From CAYPAV01 sp964408805 (GTDB taxonomy: Bacteria > Pseudomonadota > Alphaproteobacteria > UBA8366), in assembly GCA_964408805.1 (NCBI GenBank), contig CAYPAV010000002.1, forward strand, positions 186,001 to 250,000: a DNA stretch of 64,000 nt, in the 5' to 3' direction. Below are positions 37,412-45,465 of the stretch, piece after piece; the stretch's first letter is position 1, and each line of letters opens with the position of its first letter. The translations under genes were made by a program, and so were the position numbers. Under the pieces are notes generated by a model that ran no database searches, was not told where the DNA came from, and saw only the letters and a list, made by a program, of their open reading frames with translations.

Positions 37412-38764
37412 ATGCGCCATCGCATTGCAATCGTTTTCTTCGTTGCCGGCGCGGTACTGTCGTGCCTGGGGTCGGCGACGGGCGAGGAAACCGAGAACGA
37501 AGCCGCCTTGAAGGTGATGGACGCGGTCTATCATCGCCATGTCGCCGCCGACACACCAAAGAAAGACCGAGACGGCGCCCTCACTTTTCTGCGGGGCGTG
37601 ATCGATCGCATCGATAAATCACATCTCTTCTATGTCGAGCTTCGGGTCATGGCGCAATTCGCGGCAATCGCAATGCGAAAGGCCTCGGCCGGGCCAGGCA
37701 AGACCGAGCCCGCCCGGCTGGCTGGCGCAGGTGTTGAAGCCGCCCTCGACCGTCTCGCCGACACTTATGCGAGCTTCACGCCCCGGGGCAAGCCGCTTCG
37801 CCGCCGCAGGCGGGGCGGTATCGGGATTGAAGCCGCCATGGTCGAGGGACAGCTTCGGGTGATCGCACCCCTAGAAGGCGGCCCGGCGGCCCGGGCGGGA
37901 ATTCGCCCCGGCGACCTGATCGTCGAGATCGACCACAAATCGATCCCGGGATCGACCCTCGCCAAGGCGATGGCGCCACTTTTCGGTCCGCTCGGCAGCG
38001 AGGTTCATCTCAATATCCGGAGGGGCACCGAGCCCAGGTTCTCGCGCCGGGTAACGCGGGCCCGGTTTCGCGTCCAAGCGGTGCGGCACGAGATTTTCGG
38101 CCGCATCGGCTACATTCGAATCGCAACCTTCGCGCCGAGCACCGAAAAACTGCTGCGGAAATCGATCCTGGCGATCAAAGCGCAATTGAAGAACGGCGCC
38201 GCCGGCTACATCCTCGATCTCCGGGACAATCCGGGCGGTCTTGTCGGCCAGGCGATCCTGGCGGCGGATGCCTTCCTGATCGATGGCATGATCGTCGAGA
38301 CACGAGGCCGCAGCAGAAAGGGATCGCGACGCTACAAGGCCTATCGCGGCGACTACGTCGAGGGGAAACCGATCGTTGTCCTGGTCAATCGCGGGTCCGC
38401 CTCGGCGGCGGAAATACTGGCGGCGGCGCTGAAGGACAATCGCCGCGCCGTCCTCATGGGAACCAGGTCCTTCGGCAAGGGCGTGGTACAGACCGCCTTT
38501 CCGTTCGGTCGCTGGGGAGAAATTCGCTTCACGACCCACAAATACATGAGCGCAAGCGGCCTCCAAATTCACGGGATCGGGGTCAAGCCGGATATCTACG
38601 TCTCACCGGGCGCCAAGCGACGGGTCAGGGGCCATGCGATCGATTCGCGGCGCTGCCCGCCGATCGGTCCGGCGAAAGATAAAACACTTGGATGCGCGGT
38701 CTCGATGATGAAAACGGGTGCGCTCGAGCAGTTCCTGGCGCGCCGCCCGCCTCGGGCCCGATAA
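37412..38764 (+). CDS. S41-family C-terminal processing peptidase
   Basis: 450 residues from the ATG at 37412, which gives a signal sequence (MRHRIAIVFFVAGAVLSCLG). A PDZ domain (about 140-220; GGPAARAGIRPGDLIVEID) precedes the protease domain. The Ser-Lys dyad is visible: Ser in RGSASAAEILAAAL and Lys in GTRSFGKGVVQT, 25-30 residues apart. Such CtpA-type proteases act in the periplasm on envelope proteins. Follows hspQ by 81 bases on the same strand. Confidence 0.9.
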   Translation: MRHRIAIVFFVAGAVLSCLGSATGEETENEAALKVMDAVYHRHVAADTPKKDRDGALTFLRGVIDRIDKSHLFYVELRVMAQFAAIAMRKASAGPGKTEPARLAGAGVEAALDRLADTYASFTPRGKPLRRRRRGGIGIEAAMVEGQLRVIAPLEGGPAARAGIRPGDLIVEIDHKSIPGSTLAKAMAPLFGPLGSEVHLNIRRGTEPRFSRRVTRARFRVQAVRHEIFGRIGYIRIATFAPSTEKLLRKSILAIKAQLKNGAAGYILDLRDNPGGLVGQAILAADAFLIDGMIVETRGRSRKGSRRYKAYRGDYVEGKPIVVLVNRGSASAAEILAAALKDNRRAVLMGTRSFGKGVVQTAFPFGRWGEIRFTTHKYMSASGLQIHGIGVKPDIYVSPGAKRRVRGHAIDSRRCPPIGPAKDKTLGCAVSMMKTGALEQFLARRPPRAR

Positions 38765-38783
38765 GACGCCGCCGGGTCATGAT

Positions 38784-38814
38784 TTGACAGGATCAAGGCG
38801 TTGGCGTCTTTAGA
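38784..38814 (+). promoter_or_regulatory. Candidate promoter for the lipoprotein gene
   Basis: A perfect -35 hexamer TTGACA (38784-38789) lies 76 bases before the lipoprotein start. A -10 is less clear; TTTAGA at 38809-38814 would need a 19-base spacer. An inverted repeat AAGACGCC (38763-38770) and GGCGTCTT (38803-38810) encloses the -35. Confidence 0.35.
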
Positions 38815-38865
38815 AATGTCGTCCGCCGTCGATTCCGGGCCCCGCGCCGGTTGGAGGAACGTCCG

Positions 38866-39573
38866 TTGTATCGCTTCTTTGTCTTGATCATCGTTCTCGT
38901 CTCGCTGCCCGGTTGCGCGCCGAATCTAAGCTCGCCCCCGGCCCGACCCGGTGTCGTGCATCAGCGCGGTGCCTCCGGAAACGCGCAGACGGTGCAGTTC
39001 GTCGTCATCCCGAATGATGCAACCTGTCGGCTGACGGGGACCGCCTTTCGCCGAGGCCTCAAGGGATCGAGCATGGTGGTCCTGCCGGTCAACGCCTCTC
39101 CGGTCGAAGTCTCGTCCTTTCGTCAGGGTCATGTCTCGGTGAAGCGAAAGCTGCTCAGCAGTCTTGCGGGTCAATTGGTCATGGGCGGTGTCGTCGGCTT
39201 CCTGAAGTCGATCGTCGGCGGCAAGGGCAAACGCTTTCCGCCGCTGGTGCATCTTTATTTACGGCCGGTCGGCAGCGGCGTCGTGCAGTCGGAAAATCTG
39301 GCACGCAGCCGTCGGATGATCGAATCGAATTGGGAGCTTTTTCGCGACGGCCGCGATATAGAATGCCGCGGCAGGAACCGGGTGGTCGCGACCGACCTTT
39401 GGGCGATCTACTGCGACACCGGTCAGTTCGGTCAATATCTGAAGGCCGATCTTGCCGCCTTCGACTCATCGACCCGGCCGGCACCGCCGGTATCGACCCC
39501 CCAACCGGCCGCCGTGAAGACACCGCCGAAACCAGCGCCTCAACCCGGCCCCGCAAAGGCCAAACCAAATTAG
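38866..39573 (+). CDS. Lipoprotein of unknown function
   Basis: 235 residues, starting at TTG (38866) with GGAGG 7 bases before it; an in-frame TTG at 38851 lies inside the ribosome site. The signal ends in the lipobox LPGC (Cys about residue 17), so a lipid anchor is predicted. GTAFRRGLKGSSMVVLPVN and the hydrophobic, glycine-rich VMGGVVGFLKSIVGG are notable. The C-terminus is a Pro/Ala/Lys-rich tail likely disordered. No known domain recognised. Its TAG stop overlaps the convergent RidA stop. Confidence 0.75.
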   Translation: MYRFFVLIIVLVSLPGCAPNLSSPPARPGVVHQRGASGNAQTVQFVVIPNDATCRLTGTAFRRGLKGSSMVVLPVNASPVEVSSFRQGHVSVKRKLLSSLAGQLVMGGVVGFLKSIVGGKGKRFPPLVHLYLRPVGSGVVQSENLARSRRMIESNWELFRDGRDIECRGRNRVVATDLWAIYCDTGQFGQYLKADLAAFDSSTRPAPPVSTPQPAAVKTPPKPAPQPGPAKAKPN

Positions 39574-39971
39574 GATTGGGGACGCCGCGCGACCATATCG
39601 ATTTCAACCAGGGCGCCGCGCGCCAAACCCGTGACTCCGACACAGGTGCGCGCGGGCAGGCGATCATCGGGAAAATACGATTGGTAGACCGCGTTCATCG
39701 CCGCGTAATCGCGGTTGAATTCGGTCAGATACACCCGGCAAGAGAGGACATGGCCAAGTTCGAGCCCCACTTCGCTGAGCACGATGATCAGATTGTCCAT
39801 GACGCGCCGGGTTTGCGCCTCGACACCGTCGGGCAGCGGCTTCGTATCGTCGTCGGGATCAGTCGGCATCTGCCCCGTCAGCTGCACCCAGCCGTCGCAT
39901 TCGACCGCGTGGCTGAAAGGGGCCACCTTTTCGGGCGCCGCACCGAGGTTATGAAAGATCGGCTCTGACAT
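39570..39971 (-). CDS. RidA family protein
   Basis: 133 residues. PFSHAVECDGWVQLTGQMPT (about 20-39) and TRVMDNLIIVLSE are RidA core segments; GARTCVGVTGLA-like text near the end reads ARTCVGVTGLARGALVEID, close to the catalytic-Arg strand of imine deaminases. It is the second RidA in the window and also lies directly behind a CaiB-type transferase (26-base gap). Confidence 0.9.
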   Translation of the reverse strand: MSEPIFHNLGAAPEKVAPFSHAVECDGWVQLTGQMPTDPDDDTKPLPDGVEAQTRRVMDNLIIVLSEVGLELGHVLSCRVYLTEFNRDYAAMNAVYQSYFPDDRLPARTCVGVTGLARGALVEIDMVARRPQS

Positions 39972-39997
39972 GGGACTAGTTTACCCGGTCCCGGTGC

Positions 39998-41197
39998 TCA
40001 GCGCACCACGCCCTCGGCGCGGAGTGCCGCGATCCGGTCATCCGCATAGCCGAGAGCGCCCAACACCTCATCGGTGTGCTGGCCGAGCGCGGGTGCCGCG
40101 ACGAAGTTGCGGACCGGCGTATCCGAAAAATTGAGCGGCGACCCGAAGAGTTTCAGCGGCCCTTCGACGGGATGCTCGACGGTTTGGATCATGCCGCGCT
40201 CGGCGATGATCTCGGAATTCAATGACTCCGAGAAATTTTGCACCGCGCCCGCGGGTAGATGCCGCAGTTTTTTCAGCCACTCGGCCCGTGTCGCGGTCCC
40301 GAGAATCTCGTTGATAACGGCGAAAAGCTCGGGGCGGTTCTGGAAGCGCGCCGCCGGGGTCGCGAAACGGGGATCTTCCGGCAGGTCGGGCCGATCGAGA
40401 CCCTCGCGACAGAATTTTCCGAAGAGACGGTCCGAACCGACCGCAATGTACAGATCCCCGTCCTTGGCATGAAACAGGCTGGTCGGGGTCGAGATTGGAT
40501 GCGAATTGCCGGCCCGTTTCGGCTGCTCGTCCGATTGCAGGAAGTACTGGCCCGAATTGCTGAGCGCCGCCACCGCGACATCCATCAAGGCAAGCTCCAC
40601 TTCCTGACCCCTGCCCGTCGACTGGCGCGCCCAAAGCGCCGCCATGATCGCGCCCACGGAATGGAGTGCGGTGAAGATATCGATGATCGAAAGCGGATGA
40701 CGGAGCGGCGATCCATCGATCTCGCCGGTCATCGACATCATGCCCGACTCCGCCTGCAGCACGGGATCGAAGCCGGGCCGGTCGGCCAGCGACCCCTCGG
40801 CGCCATAGGCCGATACCGCGGCATAGACGAGACGCGGGAACCGATCCTCGAGGGCGGCATAATCGAGCCCGAAGCGCTTCATTACGCCCGGCCGGAAATT
40901 CACCACCAGAACATCCGCGTCCTCCAGCAGGCGGAACAGAATCTCCTTCCCCGCGCCATTCCGAAAATCGAGACCGATACTGCGCTTGTTTCGGTTGAAA
41001 GCCTGGAAGAAATGGGAATCCTCGCCGGCCCGGGGCCCCGGATGATGGCGCGCATCATCGCCAGTGACCGGATTCTCGATCTTCAATACATCGGCTCCCA
41101 TATCGGCCAGTTGCTGGCAGGAGAGCGGCCCCGCGATGATCCGAGAAAGGTCGAGAACCTTGATCCCGACGAGTGGCGGCTGACCCGATTGCGTCAT
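39998..41197 (-). CDS. CaiB/BaiF family CoA transferase
   Basis: 399 residues, full length. VLDLSRIIAGPLSCQQLADMG is followed by ADVLKIENPVTGDD, FNRNKRSIGLDFRN and the catalytic Asp in RPGFDPVLQAESGMMS. Second of three such transferases here and paralogous to the one at 35.6 kb. Its downstream partner is a RidA gene. It diverges from the dioxygenase gene at 41322 over about 125 bases. Substrate unknown. Confidence 0.92.
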   Translation of the reverse strand: MTQSGQPPLVGIKVLDLSRIIAGPLSCQQLADMGADVLKIENPVTGDDARHHPGPRAGEDSHFFQAFNRNKRSIGLDFRNGAGKEILFRLLEDADVLVVNFRPGVMKRFGLDYAALEDRFPRLVYAAVSAYGAEGSLADRPGFDPVLQAESGMMSMTGEIDGSPLRHPLSIIDIFTALHSVGAIMAALWARQSTGRGQEVELALMDVAVAALSNSGQYFLQSDEQPKRAGNSHPISTPTSLFHAKDGDLYIAVGSDRLFGKFCREGLDRPDLPEDPRFATPAARFQNRPELFAVINEILGTATRAEWLKKLRHLPAGAVQNFSESLNSEIIAERGMIQTVEHPVEGPLKLFGSPLNFSDTPVRNFVAAPALGQHTDEVLGALGYADDRIAALRAEGVVR

Positions 41198-41321
41198 GAT
41201 TTCCTCCGTGGCGACGGCCTAGCCCTCAAGTAGTACGGCGGTTCCGGTGGTAAAGACCGGCAGCAAGGGATGACGGACCGCACGGTGGCGCTATCCTTAT
41301 TTGCCAGTATCGGAGGAAGCG

Positions 41322-42122
41322 ATGGAACTCTCGCAAGACCAAGTCGATCAATTCGATCGCGATGGCTATCTCATCTTCCCGGACCTCTTCGAGCCGGCGG
41401 AGGTCGAAATCCTCCGGCGCGAAGTCGCCCGCGTTTCGGCGGTCGACGCCGAATGCATCTTCCGAGAGGGCGAATCGGGCGCGGCGAAATCGATGTTCCG
41501 CCTACATGAGCCGGACGGGCCGACCGCGTCGGCCTCGTTCCGCGCCTGTTCGCGCACCTCGCGCATCTTGAGAACCGCCCAGCAATGCCTGCACGACGAC
41601 GACCTCTACATGCATCACTGCAAGGTCAATATGAAGGCCGCCATCGAGGGCACGGCCTGGCCGTGGCATCAGGACTACGGAAGCTGGCATCTTGACGGAA
41701 TCGAGCGACCCGACATGGCGACGGTGACCGTGCTGCTGTCGGATGCCAATCCGTTCAACGGCTGTCTCTTCGTCGTGCCGGGAAGCCATGTCGTCGGCCG
41801 ATCCGATCCCTATTGGGATGATTCGACCGCGTACAAACTATGGGCTGTGAAGCCGAAGGACATGCAGGCCTTTCTCCGCGACCATCCGGAGCCGGTGCCG
41901 ATCGAGGGCAAGGCGGGCACGGTCGCGATCTTTCACTGCAATATCCTGCATGCCTCGGGGCACAACCTCTCCCGCGAGGATCGCTGGCAGGCCTATTTCT
42001 GCTTCAACCGCTGCGCCAATCGACCGAAGGACGTGGAAGATCCGCGCCCCGATTACGTCCGCTCGCGGAACTGGGCCGCAATGGCGGTCGAAGCGGAGGA
42101 CGGCGTCCTGGAGACAACCTAG
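41322..42122 (+). CDS. Phytanoyl-CoA dioxygenase family Fe(II)/2-oxoglutarate oxygenase
   Basis: 266 residues from the ATG at 41322 with GGAGGA upstream. The facial triad is visible: His-x-Asp in WPWHQDYGSWH (about residues 113-123) and the distal His in NILHASGHN, with the 2-oxoglutarate Arg in SREDRWQAYF. The surrounding sequence resembles ectoine hydroxylase and other PhyH members that hydroxylate small metabolites. It converges on the RraA gene with a 4-base stop overlap. Confidence 0.88.
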   Translation: MELSQDQVDQFDRDGYLIFPDLFEPAEVEILRREVARVSAVDAECIFREGESGAAKSMFRLHEPDGPTASASFRACSRTSRILRTAQQCLHDDDLYMHHCKVNMKAAIEGTAWPWHQDYGSWHLDGIERPDMATVTVLLSDANPFNGCLFVVPGSHVVGRSDPYWDDSTAYKLWAVKPKDMQAFLRDHPEPVPIEGKAGTVAIFHCNILHASGHNLSREDRWQAYFCFNRCANRPKDVEDPRPDYVRSRNWAAMAVEAEDGVLETT

Positions 42123-42802
42123 TCCACCCAGTGCACCTCAAGCGATTGAAGGGCATCATCGGCCAGACTTTGATACGTTTTTCCCGCCGCGATATCGCCG
42201 TCGACACCAGTTTCCTTCGCACGAGTGGATTCAAGTTCCTCCAGCACCGCGCCGATACGCGATTGCTTGACGATAGCGACGTTGTCCCGGTCGCCGACGA
42301 TCAGATCGCCCGCTTCGACGATATGCCCGCCGATCGAGATGGGCATGCCGACGCTGCCCGGGCCGTTCTTGTAGGGGCCGTTCGGGGTGATGCCGCGGGC
42401 GAATATGGGAATGCCGATCTCCTCCAGCCCGTCGCGGTCGCGAACGCAAGTGTCCGTCACGACCGCCGCAACCCCGGTATTCTTCGCCATACCGACCATG
42501 AGATCGCCGGTGACGGCACAATTGTCGAATTCGTCCCCCGCGACCACCAAAACATCGCCGGGCTTGGCGAATTTAAGCGCGACATGCAGGCCGAGATTGT
42601 CGGCCGAGGCGCAAGCGACCGGGAACGCCGTCCCGACGAAGGGTGCCGTACAGCAGATCGGTCGAATGCCGCCGCCAAGAGCACCCTGCCGGCCATTCGA
42701 ATCGCAAACCCAACCCAGCGGCAACCCCTCGAAACGTTTCAATGTATCAGCCGATATGCGCTCGAAATCCTTGCGGACGGTCAACATCGGATTGTTCGAC
42801 AT
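42119..42802 (-). CDS. RraA/HMG aldolase family protein
   Basis: 227 residues from the ATG at 42802, preceded by GGAGGA. VTDTCVRDRDGLEEIGIPIFARG (two parts, about 114-136) contains the Arg-Asp motif that binds metal and pyruvate in 4-hydroxy-4-methyl-2-oxoglutarate aldolases; EAGDLIVGDRDNVAIV is also typical. The family covers RNase E regulator RraA and class II pyruvate aldolases. The catabolic neighbourhood and motif favour an aldolase or oxaloacetate decarboxylase. Confidence 0.85.
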   Translation of the reverse strand: MSNNPMLTVRKDFERISADTLKRFEGLPLGWVCDSNGRQGALGGGIRPICCTAPFVGTAFPVACASADNLGLHVALKFAKPGDVLVVAGDEFDNCAVTGDLMVGMAKNTGVAAVVTDTCVRDRDGLEEIGIPIFARGITPNGPYKNGPGSVGMPISIGGHIVEAGDLIVGDRDNVAIVKQSRIGAVLEELESTRAKETGVDGDIAAGKTYQSLADDALQSLEVHWVD

Positions 42803-42905
42803 GGCATTCCTCCAGGCGGATATTTGAGAATTCACCAACGGTTAGCACGGCATTCGCCGCCCCGACAGACGAAAGCGCGTGCGCGAAAGGGGCCGCTTGC
42901 CTAGC

Positions 42906-43439
42906 ATGAGTGCCATGCGATTTCTCTTTTCGGCCCTCGTGACATTGTTCGTCGCCTGCCCCCTCGCCGCCGCCGAACTGGTCGGCAAGGCGACAATCAT
43001 CGATGGCGATACAGTCGAGATCGACGGCAAGATCATTGGCATTCACGGAATCGACGCGCCGGAAATGGATCAATTCTGCAGGGACGCGATGGGAAAACCC
43101 TTCAAATGCGGTCACGCGGCGATGCGGCGACTGTTCCTGTATATCGGCGCCGACCCCTTGCGTTGCCGCCTCGAAGGCCCGGCGACGGGGGAGCGGCTGG
43201 CGGCGACCTGCCGGGTGAAGAGCTATTTCCGGAACACCGAGAACGGGGCCACCCGCGGCGAGATGTTCGATGTCGGGCTGGAGATGGTCTTGACCGGACA
43301 TGCCTTTGCACGCCGGTCGGAGTCCGACATTTATGTCGCGGCCGAGAAGCGGGCCCGCGATCGAAACCTCGGCTTCTGGAAGGGCGAAGTCACCCCGCCC
43401 TGGATTTGGCGACGGGGATCGGGGAAAACGAACAAATGA
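42906..43439 (+). CDS. Secreted SNase-like (thermonuclease family) protein
   Basis: 177 residues from the ATG at 42906; the ATG at 42915 (MRFLFSALVTLF) is equally possible. A signal peptide is cut near LAAA|EL. The staphylococcal-nuclease-like barrel is seen in ATIIDGDTVEIDGKIIGIHG and IDAPEMDQFC, but the Arg pair of a full nuclease site is only partly recognisable, so activity is uncertain. Four or more Cys could form disulfides in the periplasm. Its stop overlaps the next start. Confidence 0.82.
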   Translation: MSAMRFLFSALVTLFVACPLAAAELVGKATIIDGDTVEIDGKIIGIHGIDAPEMDQFCRDAMGKPFKCGHAAMRRLFLYIGADPLRCRLEGPATGERLAATCRVKSYFRNTENGATRGEMFDVGLEMVLTGHAFARRSESDIYVAAEKRARDRNLGFWKGEVTPPWIWRRGSGKTNK

Positions 43440-43909
43440 CGCATGACGACAATACGGAGCTCCACGCACTCGACACCGTGACCGAGCTTTTCCATGAAGT
43501 CGCGCAGTGCCAAGCCCTCGGCATGCAAGTCGTCTCCGTCGAGCGCGGTAACGCGTTGGTTCGAATGCCCTACGACCCGCGCCATGTCGGCGATCCCAAT
43601 ACCGGCATCGTGCATGGCGGCGTGATTACGACGTTGCTCGATTCCGCGGGTGGGTGCGCCGCGATCAGCGTAACACCGGTCGATCAAATCATCGCCACGC
43701 TCGATCTCCGCATCGATTATTTGAAGCCCGCGACGCCGGGAGAGGACATCCGCGGCTTTGCCGAATGCTATCGCCGAACCCGGGACATCGCCTTCGTTCG
43801 CGGCCTCGCCTATCACGAGGACCGGAACGATCCAATCGCGAATTTCACCGCCTGCTTCATGACCCGCGACGGCGGCTTGGCGCCCGAGGCGGATTTGGAG
43901 TCGTCATGA
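43436..43909 (+). CDS. PaaI-family hotdog thioesterase
   Basis: 157 residues starting at the ATG overlapping the previous TGA. GIVHGGVITTLLDSAGGCAAI (two parts, about 59-79) is the PaaI hotdog signature with the active Asp. Family members hydrolyse acyl-CoA or aryl-CoA. The next gene encodes a second hotdog protein with a 4-base overlap, so they may form a heteromer. Confidence 0.88.
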   Translation: MTHDDNTELHALDTVTELFHEVAQCQALGMQVVSVERGNALVRMPYDPRHVGDPNTGIVHGGVITTLLDSAGGCAAISVTPVDQIIATLDLRIDYLKPATPGEDIRGFAECYRRTRDIAFVRGLAYHEDRNDPIANFTACFMTRDGGLAPEADLESS

Positions 43910-44340
43910 CCTTCTTCGAACAGGTCGCGGCCCTCAAGGAAGCCGGTAAGTTTCGGGAGATCAGTGAGATGATCCCCTATTCGAAATTCATCAACCTGGA
44001 TGTCGATGAAGACGAGTCCGGTCTGGTCACGATCTTGCGCCAAACGGACAGCAATATCGGCAACCCGAATATTCCGGCGGTGCATGGCGGCGTTGTCGGC
44101 GGCCTGCTAGAGCATGCGGCCATCTTGCAGGTTCTGATGGACGGCGCCTATACGCGCTTCCCGAAGATCGTCAACATTACCGTCGAATATCTCCGCCCCT
44201 GTCTCGCCACCGAAGACACCTTTGCGCGGGGCATTCTTTACAAGCAGGGGCGAAGCGTCTCCAACGTCCGCATCGAAGCTTGGCAGAGCGACCCCGAGCG
44301 ACCGGTCGCCGCCGGTCACGCCCATTTTTTAATGCGCTGA
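43906..44340 (+). CDS. Hotdog-fold thioesterase-like protein
   Basis: 144 residues. VHGGVVGGLLEHAAILQVL (about 60-78) matches the PaaI helix, but with Glu-His where the partner has Asp-Ser, so catalysis may differ. NITVEYLRPCLATEDTFARG is the central strand. Coupled to the previous gene through ATGA. Last gene before the regulated catabolic operon. Confidence 0.85.
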   Translation: MTFFEQVAALKEAGKFREISEMIPYSKFINLDVDEDESGLVTILRQTDSNIGNPNIPAVHGGVVGGLLEHAAILQVLMDGAYTRFPKIVNITVEYLRPCLATEDTFARGILYKQGRSVSNVRIEAWQSDPERPVAAGHAHFLMR

Positions 44341-44369
44341 ACGCGCTTGATTACTAGCCACTTCGGTGT

Positions 44370-44385
44370 TTCCCGGGAATTCCCG
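44370..44385. repeat. Overlapping palindromes downstream of the thioesterase genes
   Basis: TTCCCGGGAA (44370-44379) and CGGGAATTCCCG (44374-44385) overlap. They could be a transcription end or a protein site. Confidence 0.4.
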
Positions 44386-44405
44386 TAGACCGAGCCCGGT
44401 TCCCG

Positions 44406-44433
44406 TTGACTCGGTGGTGCGTCGAGTCATAAT
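44406..44433 (+). promoter_or_regulatory. Sigma-70-type promoter of the acyl-CoA operon
   Basis: TTGACT (44406-44411), 16-base spacer, CATAAT (44428-44433). This is one of the clearest promoters in the window. The start point would fall near 44440, inside the first palindromic operator, and the leader to the ATG at 44495 is about 55 bases. Confidence 0.65.
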
Positions 44434-44459
44434 TTGTCCAGACAAACTTGTCCGGACAA
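44434..44459. promoter_or_regulatory. Tandem palindromic operators, probably for the GntR regulator
   Basis: TTGTCCAGACAA (44434-44445) and TTGTCCGGACAA (44448-44459), with centres 14 bases apart. Both have TTGTC-N2-GACAA symmetry, matching the GT-N4-AC core of GntR/HutC-type operators. They cover the start point directly behind the -10, a repressor position. The operon ends with a GntR/UTRA gene, the natural ligand. Confidence 0.65.
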
Positions 44460-44494
44460 CCGGATTTCCTTATGCCAAGGAGGGTATTTCGCAA

Positions 44495-45460
44495 ATGCGC
44501 GACGGCATTGATGTTGAATTCCGCGAAGTCGGCTTGCGGGACGGTCTCCAGAACGTGGACGACTTTTTCCCGACGGCGGCGAAAATCGCCTGGCTAGAGA
44601 TCGAGATCGCCGCTGGCATGCCGGCCATCGAGGTGTGTTCCTTCGTACCCCCCAAATTGATCCCGCAATTCAAGGATGCCAACGAGGTGGTCGCGGCGGC
44701 CCACGTGGCGGTGGACGAAAATTGCGAAATTTCGGCCTTGATCCCGAATTTGAAGGGGGCCGAACTCGGTGTTGCGGCCGGCGTGAAGAAGTTGAACTAC
44801 GTCACGTCGGTCTCCGAGACCCACAATATGAACAATGTCCGGCGGAAGCCGGCGGAATCGGTCGAGGATTTCAAACGGATCGTGGCGATGCGGGACAACC
44901 TTGATCCGAACCAAAAACCGATCCTCGACGTCGGCCTCTCGACCGCTTTCGGCTGCACCTTGGAAGGATCGATCGATCCGGCGGCCGTCGTCCTGCTGGC
45001 CGAACAATTCATCGCCGCCGGGGCCGACCGGCTGACCGTCGCCGACACCGTCGGCTACGCCAATCCCCAGCAGGTCAAGGATCTGTTCCAATTATTGCGC
45101 CGGGAACTCGGCGATACGATCAATATGACCGCCCATTTTCACGACACGCGCGGTCTCGGCCTCGCTAATATCGCGGCTGCGCTCGACACCGGTATCCGCA
45201 GCTTCGACGCCTGTCTCGGCGGTCTCGGCGGCTGTCCCTGGGCACCGGGCGCCAGCGGCAACGTCATCATGGAAGACGCGGTCTTCATGTCGGAGGCGAT
45301 GGGCCTTCGCACCGGGGTCGATCTCGACAAGCTTTGTTCGATCCGCGACATCATCGCAACCAACCTGCCGAACGAGCCGCTGCAGGGTGCAATCGCCAAG
45401 GCGGGTCCACCGAAAGGCTTCATGGCCGCCGCCGACGCGATGGCCCGGGCCGCGGAATAG
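44495..45460 (+). CDS. Hydroxymethylglutaryl-CoA lyase-like enzyme
   Basis: 321 residues from the ATG at 44495 (AAGGAGGG 13 bases upstream). EVGLRDGLQNVD near residue 10 is the DRE-TIM metal and catalytic motif, HFHDTRGLGLANI (about 212-224) gives the His pair, and the catalytic Cys is in GLGGCPWAPGASGNV (about 246-260). It cleaves HMG-CoA or a related 3-hydroxy-3-methyl acyl-CoA to acetyl-CoA plus a keto acid. First gene of the GntR-controlled operon. Confidence 0.92.
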   Translation: MRDGIDVEFREVGLRDGLQNVDDFFPTAAKIAWLEIEIAAGMPAIEVCSFVPPKLIPQFKDANEVVAAAHVAVDENCEISALIPNLKGAELGVAAGVKKLNYVTSVSETHNMNNVRRKPAESVEDFKRIVAMRDNLDPNQKPILDVGLSTAFGCTLEGSIDPAAVVLLAEQFIAAGADRLTVADTVGYANPQQVKDLFQLLRRELGDTINMTAHFHDTRGLGLANIAAALDTGIRSFDACLGGLGGCPWAPGASGNVIMEDAVFMSEAMGLRTGVDLDKLCSIRDIIATNLPNEPLQGAIAKAGPPKGFMAAADAMARAAE

Positions 45461-45465
45461 TCCCG

